Shown here one piece after another: positions 55,706 through 64,000 of a stretch of 64,000 nucleotides of DNA. Under the pieces are notes generated by a model. The model saw only the letters and a program-made list of their open reading frames with translations. It had not been told where the DNA came from and did not search any database. Location: contig CAKTXR010000009.1 in assembly GCA_934631025.1 (NCBI GenBank), positions 20,871-84,870 on the forward strand, in the 5' to 3' direction. Made by a program: the position numbers and the translations under genes. Numbering within the stretch: the stretch's first letter is position 1; every line of letters begins with the position of its first letter. Source of the stretch: an uncultured Clostridia bacterium (GTDB taxonomy: Bacteria > Bacillota > Clostridia > Christensenellales > Aristaeellaceae).

Positions 55706-57552
55706 GGATTGTTTTCCTTTCGCGGCGGCGGGGTCAGCACGGCCGGCAGCGTCAATATCGCCTTGAGGGCGTTCCCGTCGCGCTCATAGCGCAGGCCGTA
55801 CTGCGCGCCGAAGAGCAGCTTCACGCGCTGATCGACGTTGCGGATGCCCAGCCCCGTCGAGTGCGTGGCCAGCTGCACCTCGCCCGCGAGATGGCGCATG
55901 ATGAGCGCCGCGTCGCCGTCGTCGCCCTCGCCCGCGACGACGATGGTCAGAACGCCCTCGCGCACGCGGCTGCTCACGGTGATGCGCGGCGCCGTGCGCA
56001 CATGGACGGCGGCGTTCTCGATCAGCGTCTCGACCGACATTTTCGGCATCAGGCAGGCCATGCTCTCCGTCGCCAGATCGTACGTCACGCTCAGCTCGCC
56101 GGCGCAGCGCACCGACTGTATGCGGATGTAGCTCTTCACCGTCTCCATTTCGGTTGCGAGCGGCACGAGCCTGTCCGGCTCCTTGAGGTTATAGCGCATG
56201 ATGGCGGCCAGCGCGCCCATGGCCGAAGCGATGTCGTCGCACCCCGCGATCAGCGCCATGCAGCTCACGCTGTCCAGCGTGTTGTAGATAAAGTGCGGGT
56301 TGATCTGCGCCTGTAAAAGCCGGAAATCCTGCTCGCGCTTCTCCCGCTCGATGGCGCGCATATCGTCCATCAGCTTCATGATGCGCGTGTTGCGGCTGTT
56401 GAAGCTCTCGTAAAGCGTGTTGGTCTCCACGATGCGGCGGGCCAGCGGCGGCGTTTCGATGCTCTCCAAAAGCCCCTCCTGCATGTGCCGCGACAGCCGC
56501 CGGATCGGCCCGAGCGCCGTCCTCACCAGCAGCACCGTGGCGATGAGCAGCACGATCAGTATCACCGTAAGCGCCACCAGCACCAGCCGGAGCGATTCGA
56601 ACGCCATCTGCCGCACCCGCGCGCCGCTCACCAGCGTGGTCATGACCAGCCCGTCGCCCAGCGGCGTCGTCCAGCGGAAGCAGGTCTCGCCGCCGTAGGC
56701 CGCCAGCTCGCGCCCGCTCTCGTCGGTTTCCTCGGCGGGGACGCACAGATCGGCGGCGGTCAGGCCGGACTGCGCCGCTTCGGAGGGATACACCACGTCC
56801 TCGCCGGCGGTAATATAGACCGACGCGTCCTTCAGAAACACGTTCTCATTGAGCCGCGCGCCGATCCAGTCCATGTTGAAGCCGATCAGCATCACGCCCA
56901 GATCATAGGTCTTGACGCGGCCGTATTTGAGCGCGGTCTGCCGCACAGCCTGCGCCGCGAAGAGCATATCCGGCATATCGGGATTGGTGAACCACACGGT
57001 CGCGCCGGAATCGGTCAGCGCGGCGCGATAGAACGCCTCGTCCTCGAAATAGGCGCTGCGGCTCACGCGGCTCAGCTGCGGGTCATGCTGCATCTCCTCA
57101 AAGACATAGCTGGGCCGCAGCCTGGTGCAGATGGAGGACATGGGCATGGAATCGTCCATGATGAACACCATCGCCGCGCGCGAAACCTCGCTGGACACGA
57201 TCACGTCCAGATAGTTGTCGATCTTGTCGCGAATCTTGACATAGCGCTGATAGCGCTCGTACATATCGCCGCCCTCATAGAGCAGCGCCGTAAGCGTGTC
57301 GTTCTGCATGTCCGGAAACAGATTGACGCATGAGCGCACGCGCACCACCAGATCGGACAGGGAATTGGCGTTGCTCTCCACGGCGCTGTCCAGCGTGGAA
57401 AGCATGCTCTTTTGCAGCGTCCGCTGAAAGTGCCTGTAGGTGATCAGGCCGAACGCGCTCACCATGACCACCATCAGCACGGACAGCGCCCCCGCGATGA
57501 GCACGTTCAGCGGGATCCGGCGCATGGAGGTCGTCTCTTCATGGCTCTGCAT
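55702..57552 (-). CDS. YesM-type sensor histidine kinase
   Basis: 616 residues. A membrane helix near the N-terminus (VLIAGALSVLMVVMVSAFGL), a large extracellular sensor region (about 40-300), a second helix (LVLVALTVILIVLLIATVLL) and a HAMP segment precede the His_kinase domain with the phosphorylated His in QAQINPHFIYNTLDSVSCMA. The ATPase domain has LIENAAVH and GLGIRNVDQRVKLLFG. The ATG at 57552 follows GAGGAA; ATG 57567 has no ribosome site. It is 31 bases downstream of its response regulator and coupled to the glycosylase gene. The pair resembles the regulators of carbohydrate ABC importers, and one starts 450 bases away in the opposite direction. Confidence 0.9.
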   Translation of the reverse strand: MQSHEETTSMRRIPLNVLIAGALSVLMVVMVSAFGLITYRHFQRTLQKSMLSTLDSAVESNANSLSDLVVRVRSCVNLFPDMQNDTLTALLYEGGDMYERYQRYVKIRDKIDNYLDVIVSSEVSRAAMVFIMDDSMPMSSICTRLRPSYVFEEMQHDPQLSRVSRSAYFEDEAFYRAALTDSGATVWFTNPDMPDMLFAAQAVRQTALKYGRVKTYDLGVMLIGFNMDWIGARLNENVFLKDASVYITAGEDVVYPSEAAQSGLTAADLCVPAEETDESGRELAAYGGETCFRWTTPLGDGLVMTTLVSGARVRQMAFESLRLVLVALTVILIVLLIATVLLVRTALGPIRRLSRHMQEGLLESIETPPLARRIVETNTLYESFNSRNTRIMKLMDDMRAIEREKREQDFRLLQAQINPHFIYNTLDSVSCMALIAGCDDIASAMGALAAIMRYNLKEPDRLVPLATEMETVKSYIRIQSVRCAGELSVTYDLATESMACLMPKMSVETLIENAAVHVRTAPRITVSSRVREGVLTIVVAGEGDDGDAALIMRHLAGEVQLATHSTGLGIRNVDQRVKLLFGAQYGLRYERDGNALKAILTLPAVLTPPPRKENNP

Positions 57553-57582
57553 GGCGTTTTTCCTCATTTGTCGATGATCGCA

Positions 57583-58623
57583 CTACTGGGCGTGCGCGCT
57601 GCGGTATTCCTGCGGCGTCATGCCCGTGCGCTTTTTGACCAGCTGCGTCAGATGCCCCGCATTGGCGTAGCCCACCGCTTCGGCCACGGCGCGCACATTG
57701 AACAGCGTGTCCTCAAGCAGCTTGAGCGCCTCGCTCACGCGCCTGTCGGTGATGCAGGTGAGCACCGTGTCGCCGGTCGTCCTGGCGAACAGCCGCCCCA
57801 AGTGATCGGGCGAATAGCTGAACGCCGCCGCCACGGCGCCAAGACTGAGATCGGGGTCGGCATAGTGCCGGTCGATATAGGCGCGCACCTGCTGGCACAG
57901 CTCGCAATAATAGGAATCCTCCGCCCGAGCCGCGCCCGCGGAGTACAGATCGATCGTCGTGAGCAGCATGTCCATGGTGAATTTGGCCTCGCGCACGCTT
58001 TTGAGCGCTTCGCAGCGGCGTTCGCGGGCGGCGGGCGCGTCGCCCTGCGCGCGGAAGTAGAGATCGATCAGGCGGATGCACAGCGCGCGCACCAGTGCCG
58101 GCTCGCGCGCCAGCATGGCCGAATCGGCCGCAATACGCCGAAACAGCGCGCTGAAATAGTCGCTGTCCCGCTCCGCGATGGCGCGCAGTATCTCCTCCTC
58201 GTTCTCCTGCTCCCATGTCACGCGGAAGAAATAGTCCTTCTCGTCGCTGTCGCGCTTCAGCGTGCGCAGCAGGTTGGTCAGATAGTCGATCTTCTTGCGG
58301 TCGATGGGCTTTAGCACATAGTCGGCCACATGATAGCGCATCCCCAGCCGCGCGGCGGAAAAGTCCTCGTAGGCGGTCAGGAAGATGAACGCCACGTCGC
58401 TCATCACGTCCATGATCCGCTGGCAGAAGGCCGCGCCGTCCAGCCCGGGCATCACCAGATCGGATATGATCACGTCCGGCATGACGTCGATCGCCAGCTG
58501 GAAGCCCTCCTCGCCGCTGTAGGCCACGCCGGAAAGCTCCATGCCGATTTCCTCCCACGGGATCAGCCTCTTCAGGCACAGTCCAACCTGCCTGTCGTCG
58601 TCCACCACGATGACCTTGCGCAC
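57583..58623 (-). CDS. YesN-type response regulator (receiver plus AraC DNA-binding domain)
   Basis: 346 residues. The receiver domain starts MRKVIVVDDDRQVGL, with phospho-acceptor Asp55 in VIISDLVMPGLDG, Thr in FLTAYEDF and Lys in YVLKPIDRKK. A helical linker (about 135-240) leads to the AraC-type domain (about 245-346): YSPDHLGRLFARTTGDTVLT and VRAVAEAVGYANAGHLTQLV. The GTG at 58623 is chosen because AAGGAGG lies eight bases upstream; the upstream ATG at 58641 would contain that ribosome site. Cognate to the kinase downstream; the divergent sugar importer is the obvious target. Confidence 0.9.
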   Translation of the reverse strand: MRKVIVVDDDRQVGLCLKRLIPWEEIGMELSGVAYSGEEGFQLAIDVMPDVIISDLVMPGLDGAAFCQRIMDVMSDVAFIFLTAYEDFSAARLGMRYHVADYVLKPIDRKKIDYLTNLLRTLKRDSDEKDYFFRVTWEQENEEEILRAIAERDSDYFSALFRRIAADSAMLAREPALVRALCIRLIDLYFRAQGDAPAARERRCEALKSVREAKFTMDMLLTTIDLYSAGAARAEDSYYCELCQQVRAYIDRHYADPDLSLGAVAAAFSYSPDHLGRLFARTTGDTVLTCITDRRVSEALKLLEDTLFNVRAVAEAVGYANAGHLTQLVKKRTGMTPQEYRSAHAQ

Positions 58624-58815
58624 GGCGGCCGCCTCCTTCATATCATTCTGCGAGAGTGTGCTGCCAAAAGGGAAAGCTGCAAGTTCGAGTGGATTTTTCG
58701 TCAGGTCAAGGATGGAAGCCGCAGGTTTAGTGGAGCTAAATCAAGGCTTTCAGACGCAGAGATGGCGGAAAAGACGCCGAAATTGCTGCTTAAGGAATTT
58801 TGGAAACACACTCTA

Positions 58816-58843
58816 ATTATAGCATGGATTGTTAAAAAAGCAA
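58816..58843 (-). promoter_or_regulatory. Promoter of the two-component operon
   Basis: Reverse strand TTGCTT (58838-58843), 16-base spacer, TATAAT (58816-58821). A leader of about 185 nt follows. 58850-59030 holds no gene. Confidence 0.6.
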
Positions 58844-59034
58844 AGGGATCGCCGCGCATTATTTCGTAAAAGCCGCGCATCATAACGCCGTTTTTCCAAT
58901 TCTGCAACGCCCGACGAATTTCCAGCCAAATTCGCGCGCCGTTTTTCGGCCATAGCGCCCGAGTTAACACAAAATGACGGAATTGCGTTGTCAATATCGG
59001 AAAATCGCTATTTAATAGTCATATAACCCTGTGC

Positions 59035-59040
59035 TATACT
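59035..59040 (+). promoter_or_regulatory. -10 box of the sugar-importer operon
   Basis: TATACT 38 bases before the first gene, with no good -35, which suits a promoter needing an activator such as the adjacent AraC-type response regulator. Confidence 0.5.
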
Positions 59041-59077
59041 TTATATATTCCAAACGCGAAGGAGAGATCAGTCCGAC

Positions 59078-60007
59078 ATGACGCGGCTCAAGCATTTTTT
59101 CAGGGAGTCCTTCCGGAATCGGGCGCTCATCATCATGGCGCTGCCGGGCATCATACTGGTTTTCATGTTCAACTATATGCCCATGTTCGGCATATCGATC
59201 GCCTTTAAGAGCTTTAATTACGGCAAGGGCATACTGGGCAGCCCCTGGTGCGGGCTGGACAACTTCAAGATGCTCATCACCAACATGAACGTCACCAGCC
59301 GCATCGTAAGGAACACTCTGGGCTACTATTTCCTCTTCACGGCGGTGGGCACCGTCGCCAATGTGGCGCTGGCCATCGCGCTTTACGAGTGCGTGTTCAA
59401 GCGCTATGCCAAGGTGACGCAGACCATCATGATCATGCCCACGTTCATCTCCTTCATCGCCGTCACCTACATCGTCAACGCGCTGCTCAACAACGCGACC
59501 GGCATGTTCAACAACATCCTCAAGTCCATGGGCAAAAGCCCAATCAACTGGTATCTCTCCCCGCAGTACTGGCCGGCGATCCTGACTGTCGTCAACGTCT
59601 GGAAGGGCACGGGCTACGGCTCGATCATGTATCTGTCCGCGCTCTCGGGCATGGATCAGGAGATCTTCGAGGCCGCGCAGATCGACGGCGCGACCAAGGG
59701 CCAGCAGATCCGCTATATCACGCTGCCCATGCTGACCGGCATGATCTGCATACTGCTCCTGCTGGGTCTGGGCGGCATCATGCACTCCAACACCGGCCTT
59801 CACTATCAGGTCACGAAGAACGTCGGCCTGCTCTATTCCACCACGCAGACCATCGACGCGTTCATACTCAACGCGCTCACCTCGGGCACGTCGAACTTCG
59901 GCATGAACGCGGCGGTCACGTTCTTCCAGTCGGTCGTCGGCTGCATCATGGTGGTTGTGACCAACCTCATCGTGCGCCGCTGGGATCCCGACAAGGCGCT
60001 GTTCTGA
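59078..60007 (+). CDS. Carbohydrate ABC transporter permease (LplB/UgpA type)
   Basis: 309 residues, six predicted helices. The N-terminal RNRALIIMALPGIILVFMFN, then YMPMFGISIAFKSFNYGKGI, is characteristic of LplB-type permeases for oligosaccharides. The EAA loop is EIFEAAQIDGATKGQQIRYI, which docks on the ATPase. The start at 59078 follows GAAGGAGAG at about 12 bases. No ATPase gene is in the operon; in this importer class a shared MsmX-type ATPase encoded elsewhere is usual. The operon continues with the second permease 20 bases downstream. Confidence 0.92.
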   Translation: MTRLKHFFRESFRNRALIIMALPGIILVFMFNYMPMFGISIAFKSFNYGKGILGSPWCGLDNFKMLITNMNVTSRIVRNTLGYYFLFTAVGTVANVALAIALYECVFKRYAKVTQTIMIMPTFISFIAVTYIVNALLNNATGMFNNILKSMGKSPINWYLSPQYWPAILTVVNVWKGTGYGSIMYLSALSGMDQEIFEAAQIDGATKGQQIRYITLPMLTGMICILLLLGLGGIMHSNTGLHYQVTKNVGLLYSTTQTIDAFILNALTSGTSNFGMNAAVTFFQSVVGCIMVVVTNLIVRRWDPDKALF

Positions 60008-60027
60008 GCGGGAAGGAGAGATAAATC

Positions 60028-60942
60028 ATGCGCGAAAAAGAACTCACCCACAAAAAGCCCGCCCGCGGCCAGTATGTGCTGGCCTTTATCCTCGGCCTGT
60101 TTACGCTGTTCTGCTTTCTGCCGGTGCTGCTGGTGGTCATCGTCTCCTTCAGCGCCGAGACGAGCGTCGCCGCCAAGGGCTTCAGCTTCTTCCCCACGGA
60201 ATGGTCGACCAAGGCGTACGACTATGTGCTCAAGTTCGGCCGGCAGCTGCTCGTTTCCTACGGCGTGACCACGTTCGTGGCCGTGTTCGGCACGCTGCTC
60301 TCGCTGTGGCTCACATCCATGTTCGCCTATTCGCTCAGCCGCAAGAACTTCAACTGGAGAAACGGCCTGTCGGTCTATCTGCTCATCACGATGCTCTTCT
60401 CCGGCGGCACGCTGGGCGGCTATCTCATCAACACCAATGTGTTCCATCTCAAGAACACGCTCTGGGTGCTGATCCTGCCCGGCTGCATCACGACGATGAA
60501 CGTCATCGTCATGCGCACGTTCATCAACACCAACGTGCCCGATTCGCTGGTCGAGGCCGCCAAGATCGACGGCGCGTCCGATTACCGGCTGTTCTTCGTC
60601 ATCATCGTGCCGATCATGGCGCCGGTGCTGGCGGCGCTGGGCTTCATGACCGCCATCGGCCACTGGAACCAGTGGATGACCTCGTATCTCTACATCACCA
60701 AGTCCGAGCTGACGACGCTGCAGCATATGCTCATGAAGATCGAAAAGAACCTCGATTTCCTGAAGGAGCAGCTCGCGCAGGGTCAGCTCAGCCCCGAGCA
60801 GGTGGAGGAGTTCAAGAACGCCCCCTCCGAAACGGCGCGCATGGCCATGCTGTTCTGCACGCTGGGGCCGGTGCTGGTGGTCTATCCCTTCTTCCAGCGC
60901 TTCTTCATCAAGGGCATGACCGTGGGCGCGGTCAAGGGATAA
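60028..60942 (+). CDS. Carbohydrate ABC transporter permease (YtcP/UgpE type)
   Basis: 304 residues, six predicted helices. The N-terminal YVLAFILGLFTLFCFLPVLL, then VVIVSFSAETSVAAKGFSFF and PTEWSTKAYDYV, is typical of YtcP-type partners. The EAA motif is LVEAAKIDGASDYRLFFVII. The C-terminal GPVLVVYPFFQRFFIKGMTV, then GAVKG, closely follows the family ending. An acidic insertion (KNLDFLKEQLAQGQLSPEQV, about 245-275) before the last helix is longer than in common homologues. Start 60028 has GGAAGGAGAG upstream. Confidence 0.92.
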   Translation: MREKELTHKKPARGQYVLAFILGLFTLFCFLPVLLVVIVSFSAETSVAAKGFSFFPTEWSTKAYDYVLKFGRQLLVSYGVTTFVAVFGTLLSLWLTSMFAYSLSRKNFNWRNGLSVYLLITMLFSGGTLGGYLINTNVFHLKNTLWVLILPGCITTMNVIVMRTFINTNVPDSLVEAAKIDGASDYRLFFVIIVPIMAPVLAALGFMTAIGHWNQWMTSYLYITKSELTTLQHMLMKIEKNLDFLKEQLAQGQLSPEQVEEFKNAPSETARMAMLFCTLGPVLVVYPFFQRFFIKGMTVGAVKG

Positions 60943-61002
60943 GTCAAAGCAATGTTTGCGCCCCCCGGGCGTATGCATAAATAGAACAAGGAGGACACCT
61001 CA

Positions 61003-62451
61003 ATGAAGAAAATCCTGTCTCTGGTTCTCGCGCTGGCCATGGTTCTGTCCATGGGTCTGATCGGCGCCGCTCAGGCGGACGACGCGGACGTCACGCTGCG
61101 CATCTTCCTGCTGGACAAGCCCACTCCCGATGATCAGATGGTCACCGACGAACTGACCAAGTACGTCTTTGACAAGCTGGGCTTCAACATCGAGCTGGTC
61201 AAGACCGACGGCTACGGCTCCCAGCTGCCCCTGCTCCTCGCCTCCGACGAGCAGATGGACGCGTGCTTCGACGCGGGCTGGATGGACTATTACAATCGCG
61301 TCCGCACCGGCGCGTACGCCGAGCTGACCGAGCTGCTCAAGCTCACCCCCAAGCTGGTTGAAACCATCCCGGACGTGTTCTGGGAGGGCGCGAAGGTGGA
61401 CGGCGGCATCTACGGCGTGACCACCTATAAGGAAACCGCCACCACCTGGGGCGTTTACTGCGAGAAGGAATTCATGGACAGCGTCAGCTTCGACTACAAT
61501 TCCGTGGACGAGCTCTCCGACGTGGAGCCCCTGCTGGCCGCGCTGAAGGAATCGGGCGACCGCCCCGGCTTCATGCTGACCAACGGCTCCTCCCCCACCC
61601 AGCTGGTGAAGGTCGACATGTATCATAACTTCGACATGGTCGCCGGCGACTCTTCCTTCATGTCGGTCGTGCGCCGCACCGAGCCGGAAACCGTCCTCAA
61701 CTACTACGCCACCGAAGAGTACAAGGCGTTCGTCACCATGATGCACGACTGGTACAACAAGGGCTACATCGCCGAGGACGTGCTCACCCGCACCGACTAT
61801 AAGGAATACACCAACGCCCAGAAGATGGGCCTGGCCTGGTTCGAGTCCGCGCCCCTGTCCGACTATGCGCAGACCGCTTCCTACGGCAAGGAAATCGTCG
61901 TCATGAGCACCTCGCCCGCGTTGAGCGAGACCGCCTCCGCCACCGGCTCCATGTTCTGCATCCCCGCCAAGTCCAAGTATCAGGAGCAGACCATCAAGTT
62001 CCTCGAGCTGTGGAACACCGATCCCTATGTCAAGAACACCATCTGCTACGGCCTTGAGGGCGTACACTACACCGTCAACGACGACGGCCGCATCACCCGC
62101 GCCGCCGACGCCGGCGAGAAGTTCTCCGGCCAGAACTGGACGACCGGCAACTCCATGATCTCCTACGTTCTGGACAGCGAGCCGATCGACAAGTGGGAGC
62201 AGTACAAGGAATTCGGCGAGAAGGCCATCAGCGCCGTGACGCTGGGCTTCGCCCCCGACACCACCTCCATCCTGGATCAGATCGCCATGTGCCAGGCCGC
62301 GGTCGTCGAGTACGGCAACCTGCTGTCCCTGGGCACGCTCGATCCCGAGCAGTATCTGCCCATCTTCCTGGACGCGCTGAACGCCTCCGGCGCCGAGCAG
62401 ATCACCGCCGAGTTCCAGAAGCAGTACGACGCGTGGCGCGCCGCCAAGTAA
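61003..62451 (+). CDS. Extracellular sugar-binding protein of the ABC importer
   Basis: 482 residues. A signal peptide MKKILSLVLALAMVLSMGLI is followed by GAAQADDA, with no lipobox cysteine. That is unusual for a Bacillota binding protein; it is either released or held by another means. The mature part has LRIFLLDKPTPDDQMVTDEL, WMDYYNRVRTGAYAELTELL and the later SKYQEQTIKFLELWNTDPYV. The C-terminal DUF3502-like segment TLDPEQYLPIFLDALNASGA supports an LplA-type binding protein for oligosaccharides. It is 60 bases downstream of the permease gene. Codon choice is strongly biased to C-ending codons, suggesting high expression. Confidence 0.9.
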   Translation: MKKILSLVLALAMVLSMGLIGAAQADDADVTLRIFLLDKPTPDDQMVTDELTKYVFDKLGFNIELVKTDGYGSQLPLLLASDEQMDACFDAGWMDYYNRVRTGAYAELTELLKLTPKLVETIPDVFWEGAKVDGGIYGVTTYKETATTWGVYCEKEFMDSVSFDYNSVDELSDVEPLLAALKESGDRPGFMLTNGSSPTQLVKVDMYHNFDMVAGDSSFMSVVRRTEPETVLNYYATEEYKAFVTMMHDWYNKGYIAEDVLTRTDYKEYTNAQKMGLAWFESAPLSDYAQTASYGKEIVVMSTSPALSETASATGSMFCIPAKSKYQEQTIKFLELWNTDPYVKNTICYGLEGVHYTVNDDGRITRAADAGEKFSGQNWTTGNSMISYVLDSEPIDKWEQYKEFGEKAISAVTLGFAPDTTSILDQIAMCQAAVVEYGNLLSLGTLDPEQYLPIFLDALNASGAEQITAEFQKQYDAWRAAK

Positions 62452-62468
62452 TCTCCATTTCGCTCATT

Positions 62469-62506
62469 CGGGCGGAGGGTCATATCGATCCTCCGCCCGA
62501 TTTTTT
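62469..62506 (+). terminator. Terminator of the sugar-importer operon
   Basis: CGGGCGGAGG pairs with CCTCCGCCCG around an 11-base loop, followed by ATTTTTT. Confidence 0.88.
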
Positions 62507-62550
62507 ATGTCTGCACGCAAAACCGGCCATGCAAAGTCCGTTTTTGCGTC

Positions 62551-62579
62551 TTGACACCGCGCCTTATCCGCATTACAAT
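62551..62579 (+). promoter_or_regulatory. Promoter of the SGNH esterase gene
   Basis: TTGACA (62551-62556), 17-base spacer, TACAAT (62574-62579). Confidence 0.8.
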
Positions 62580-62656
62580 ACACTCATAACAACGCAGGCC
62601 GAATTTCCGCGGCGCATTCCAAGCGTCTCAAGCACACATATAAGGAGGACTTCCCC

Positions 62657-63652
62657 ATGAAGGATTTCAACGTCCACATGCCCCCGCTGAAGGTCTACGG
62701 CGTGCCGAATTTTGAAAAGAACGGCATTCTGGAGCGCGTGCCCCGCGCCGTGCGCGAGCAGGTGCCCTCGCTCGACTATCTCGGCCGGCGCACGCCCGGC
62801 GCGCGGCTGGCCTTCCGCACCGATTCGGAGCATTTTGAGCTGCGCATCCGCTTTGAGGTCATCAATCCGGACATCGGTATGTCGCTCTTCGCCTGCCAGT
62901 CGGCCAACGTCTATGTGGACGGGCGCTATCTGGGTCTTGCGCGGCCGGACAACTACTCGCAGCCGCTGGCCGTGGGCAAGTTCACCAAGGACAGGGCCAT
63001 GCAGGACGTGATGATCTATCTGCCGCGCAACGAGATCATCTGCGACATCGTCGTTTCGATCGACGACGACGCGCGTCTGGAAGCGCCCACGCCCTACAAG
63101 CACTCCGTGCCGGTGATCTTTTACGGCTCCTCGATCACCGAGGGCGGCTGCTGCTCCCGCCCCGCCAACGCCTATAACGCACTGCTGTCGCGCTGGCTGG
63201 ATTTCGATTATGTCAATCTGGGCTTCTCCGGCGCGGGCAAGGGCGAGCTGGCAATCGCCGATTACATCAACACGCTGGACAAATGCGCTTTCGTGTACGA
63301 TTACGACCACAACGCGCCCAGCGCCGAGCATCTCGCCGCGACGCACGAGCCGTTCTTCCGGCGCATCCGCGAGCACAGCCCCGAGCTGCCCGTGCTGATG
63401 CTCACCAAGCCGGACGCAGATTACGATCCCGATGCGGGCAGGCGGCGCGACATTATCCGCGCCACCTATGAGCACGCCGTGGCCGCGGGCGACAAGCGCG
63501 TGTGGTTCATCGACGGCGCGACCTATTACGGCGATACCGACCGCGACGCGTGCTCAGCGGACACCTGCCATCCAAACGACCTGGGCATGTACCGCATGGC
63601 GCAGACCATCCGGCCGGTGATGGAGGAAATTTTAGCGCTCGTCAACCGCTAA
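62657..63652 (+). CDS. SGNH/GDSL-family hydrolase, probable carbohydrate esterase
   Basis: 331 residues, no signal peptide, so an intracellular enzyme. An N-terminal beta domain (about 1-150; RTPGARLAFRTDSEHFELRI) precedes the SGNH fold. Block I is VPVIFYGSSITEGGCCSRPA with the nucleophile Ser, Block II includes NLGFSGAGKGE (Gly), Block III resembles DYDHNAP (Asn) and Block V is DTCHPNDLGMYR (Asp and His). This two-domain layout is found in deacetylases acting on sugars. It sits just after the sugar importer, has its own strong promoter and AAGGAGG site, and probably removes acetyl groups from imported oligosaccharides (inference). Confidence 0.85.
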   Translation: MKDFNVHMPPLKVYGVPNFEKNGILERVPRAVREQVPSLDYLGRRTPGARLAFRTDSEHFELRIRFEVINPDIGMSLFACQSANVYVDGRYLGLARPDNYSQPLAVGKFTKDRAMQDVMIYLPRNEIICDIVVSIDDDARLEAPTPYKHSVPVIFYGSSITEGGCCSRPANAYNALLSRWLDFDYVNLGFSGAGKGELAIADYINTLDKCAFVYDYDHNAPSAEHLAATHEPFFRRIREHSPELPVLMLTKPDADYDPDAGRRRDIIRATYEHAVAAGDKRVWFIDGATYYGDTDRDACSADTCHPNDLGMYRMAQTIRPVMEEILALVNR

Positions 63653-63659
63653 CACCCTG

Positions 63660-64000
63660 CGGCGCTTTACGCACTCACGCCGCGAATCAAAAGAAGAGAG
63701 TCCAGAGAGCCAATGGCTCTTTGGCGCAGTCTGGGGCGTGCAGCCCCAGCGTACTCCCCGCGGTATCATATCGAATCAGCAGACCATAGCAAGAGAAGCG
63801 CCCACCCAACGCGGCGCTTCTTTTCGTATAGCCGACTCCGTTCCCCGCGTCTTTCCGTCCCCCGTCGGGATCGCCACAAAGAAACGGCCAATCCCGAAGT
63901 GAACCCACAAAACCCGATAACCGCACAACATCCGAGAATGCACTAAGGCGATCCCGACCCACGGCGGAATAGAAACGCAACCTCTCGCAAGCCGTCTCTC
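63660..64000 (-). repeat. Composite hairpin repeat, copy R7, cut by the window edge
   Basis: Inverted orientation, starting within 30 bases of the esterase stop. M2 lies at about 63680-63765 (AGAGCC/GGCTCT and GGGGC/GCCCC stems), then a copy-specific stretch, then M1 at 63865-63957 (93 nt) and its usual flank reading GTTTCTATTCCGCCGTGGG on the reverse strand. M3 is missing from the gene-proximal end here. Confidence 0.8.

Overview
The window reads as a GC-rich bacterial chromosome segment from the Bacillota, most likely class Clostridia and probably a gut or rumen lineage. The pointers are strong AGGAGG ribosome sites, frequent GTG and TTG starts, a T-box leader, a glnA-ANTAR-gltB-gltD-amt nitrogen cluster, a YesM/YesN-type two-component pair beside LplB/YtcP-type sugar permeases, and a UvrBA operon. 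No rRNA, prophage, transposase or CRISPR array was seen.

Layout. 1-1.2 kb: prfC, cut by the window edge. 2-6.6 kb: a coupled MATE transporter and carbohydrate-active protein, divergent from an AraC regulator. 7 kb: a small hydrophobic peptide gene facing a short antisense RNA (candidate type I toxin-antitoxin), with a second copy of the RNA alone at 14.65 kb. 7.8-15 kb: an SH3-repeat secreted protein, a Myb-like protein, a glycosidase-like protein and tadA. 15-20 kb: uvrB-uvrA. 20.6-27 kb: a DMT permease, a DIP1984-family protein, a C39-like membrane protein, a small membrane protein and an ABC exporter. 27-28.9 kb: a 300-bp direct duplication and a six-tRNA operon. 29-37 kb: a small unknown protein, a 1124-residue surface protein with InlB-type repeats, an ABC1/UbiB kinase with a phasin-like protein, and putP divergent from a LysR regulator. 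39-51 kb: nitrogen metabolism (T-box-controlled asnB; glnA, an ANTAR regulator, gltB, gltD, and an Amt-PII fusion). 51-58.6 kb: a SIMPL protein, then a coupled operon of sensor kinase, response regulator, deoxyinosine glycosylase, pyrimidine phosphorylase, ATPase and a U32-like protein. 59-64 kb: a sugar ABC importer and an SGNH esterase.

The most unusual content is not a gene. Seven intergenic tracts, together about 5 kb, are built from the same set of modular hairpin elements in a fixed order and orientation, mostly starting at the 3' ends of genes. The loops and flanks of these hairpins are constant, while the stems differ from copy to copy and stay base-paired. This is covariation visible inside one genome. 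A small hairpin module appears inside loops of other modules, and the elements supply the same C-terminal tail to two unrelated proteins. This is the best candidate for an undescribed system here.

The nitrogen cluster works as a unit. Ammonium enters through Amt (with its own PII domain), glutamine synthetase and GOGAT assimilate it, and an ANTAR protein encoded inside the cluster is a plausible antiterminator for the intrinsic terminators that sit in four of its intergenic regions.
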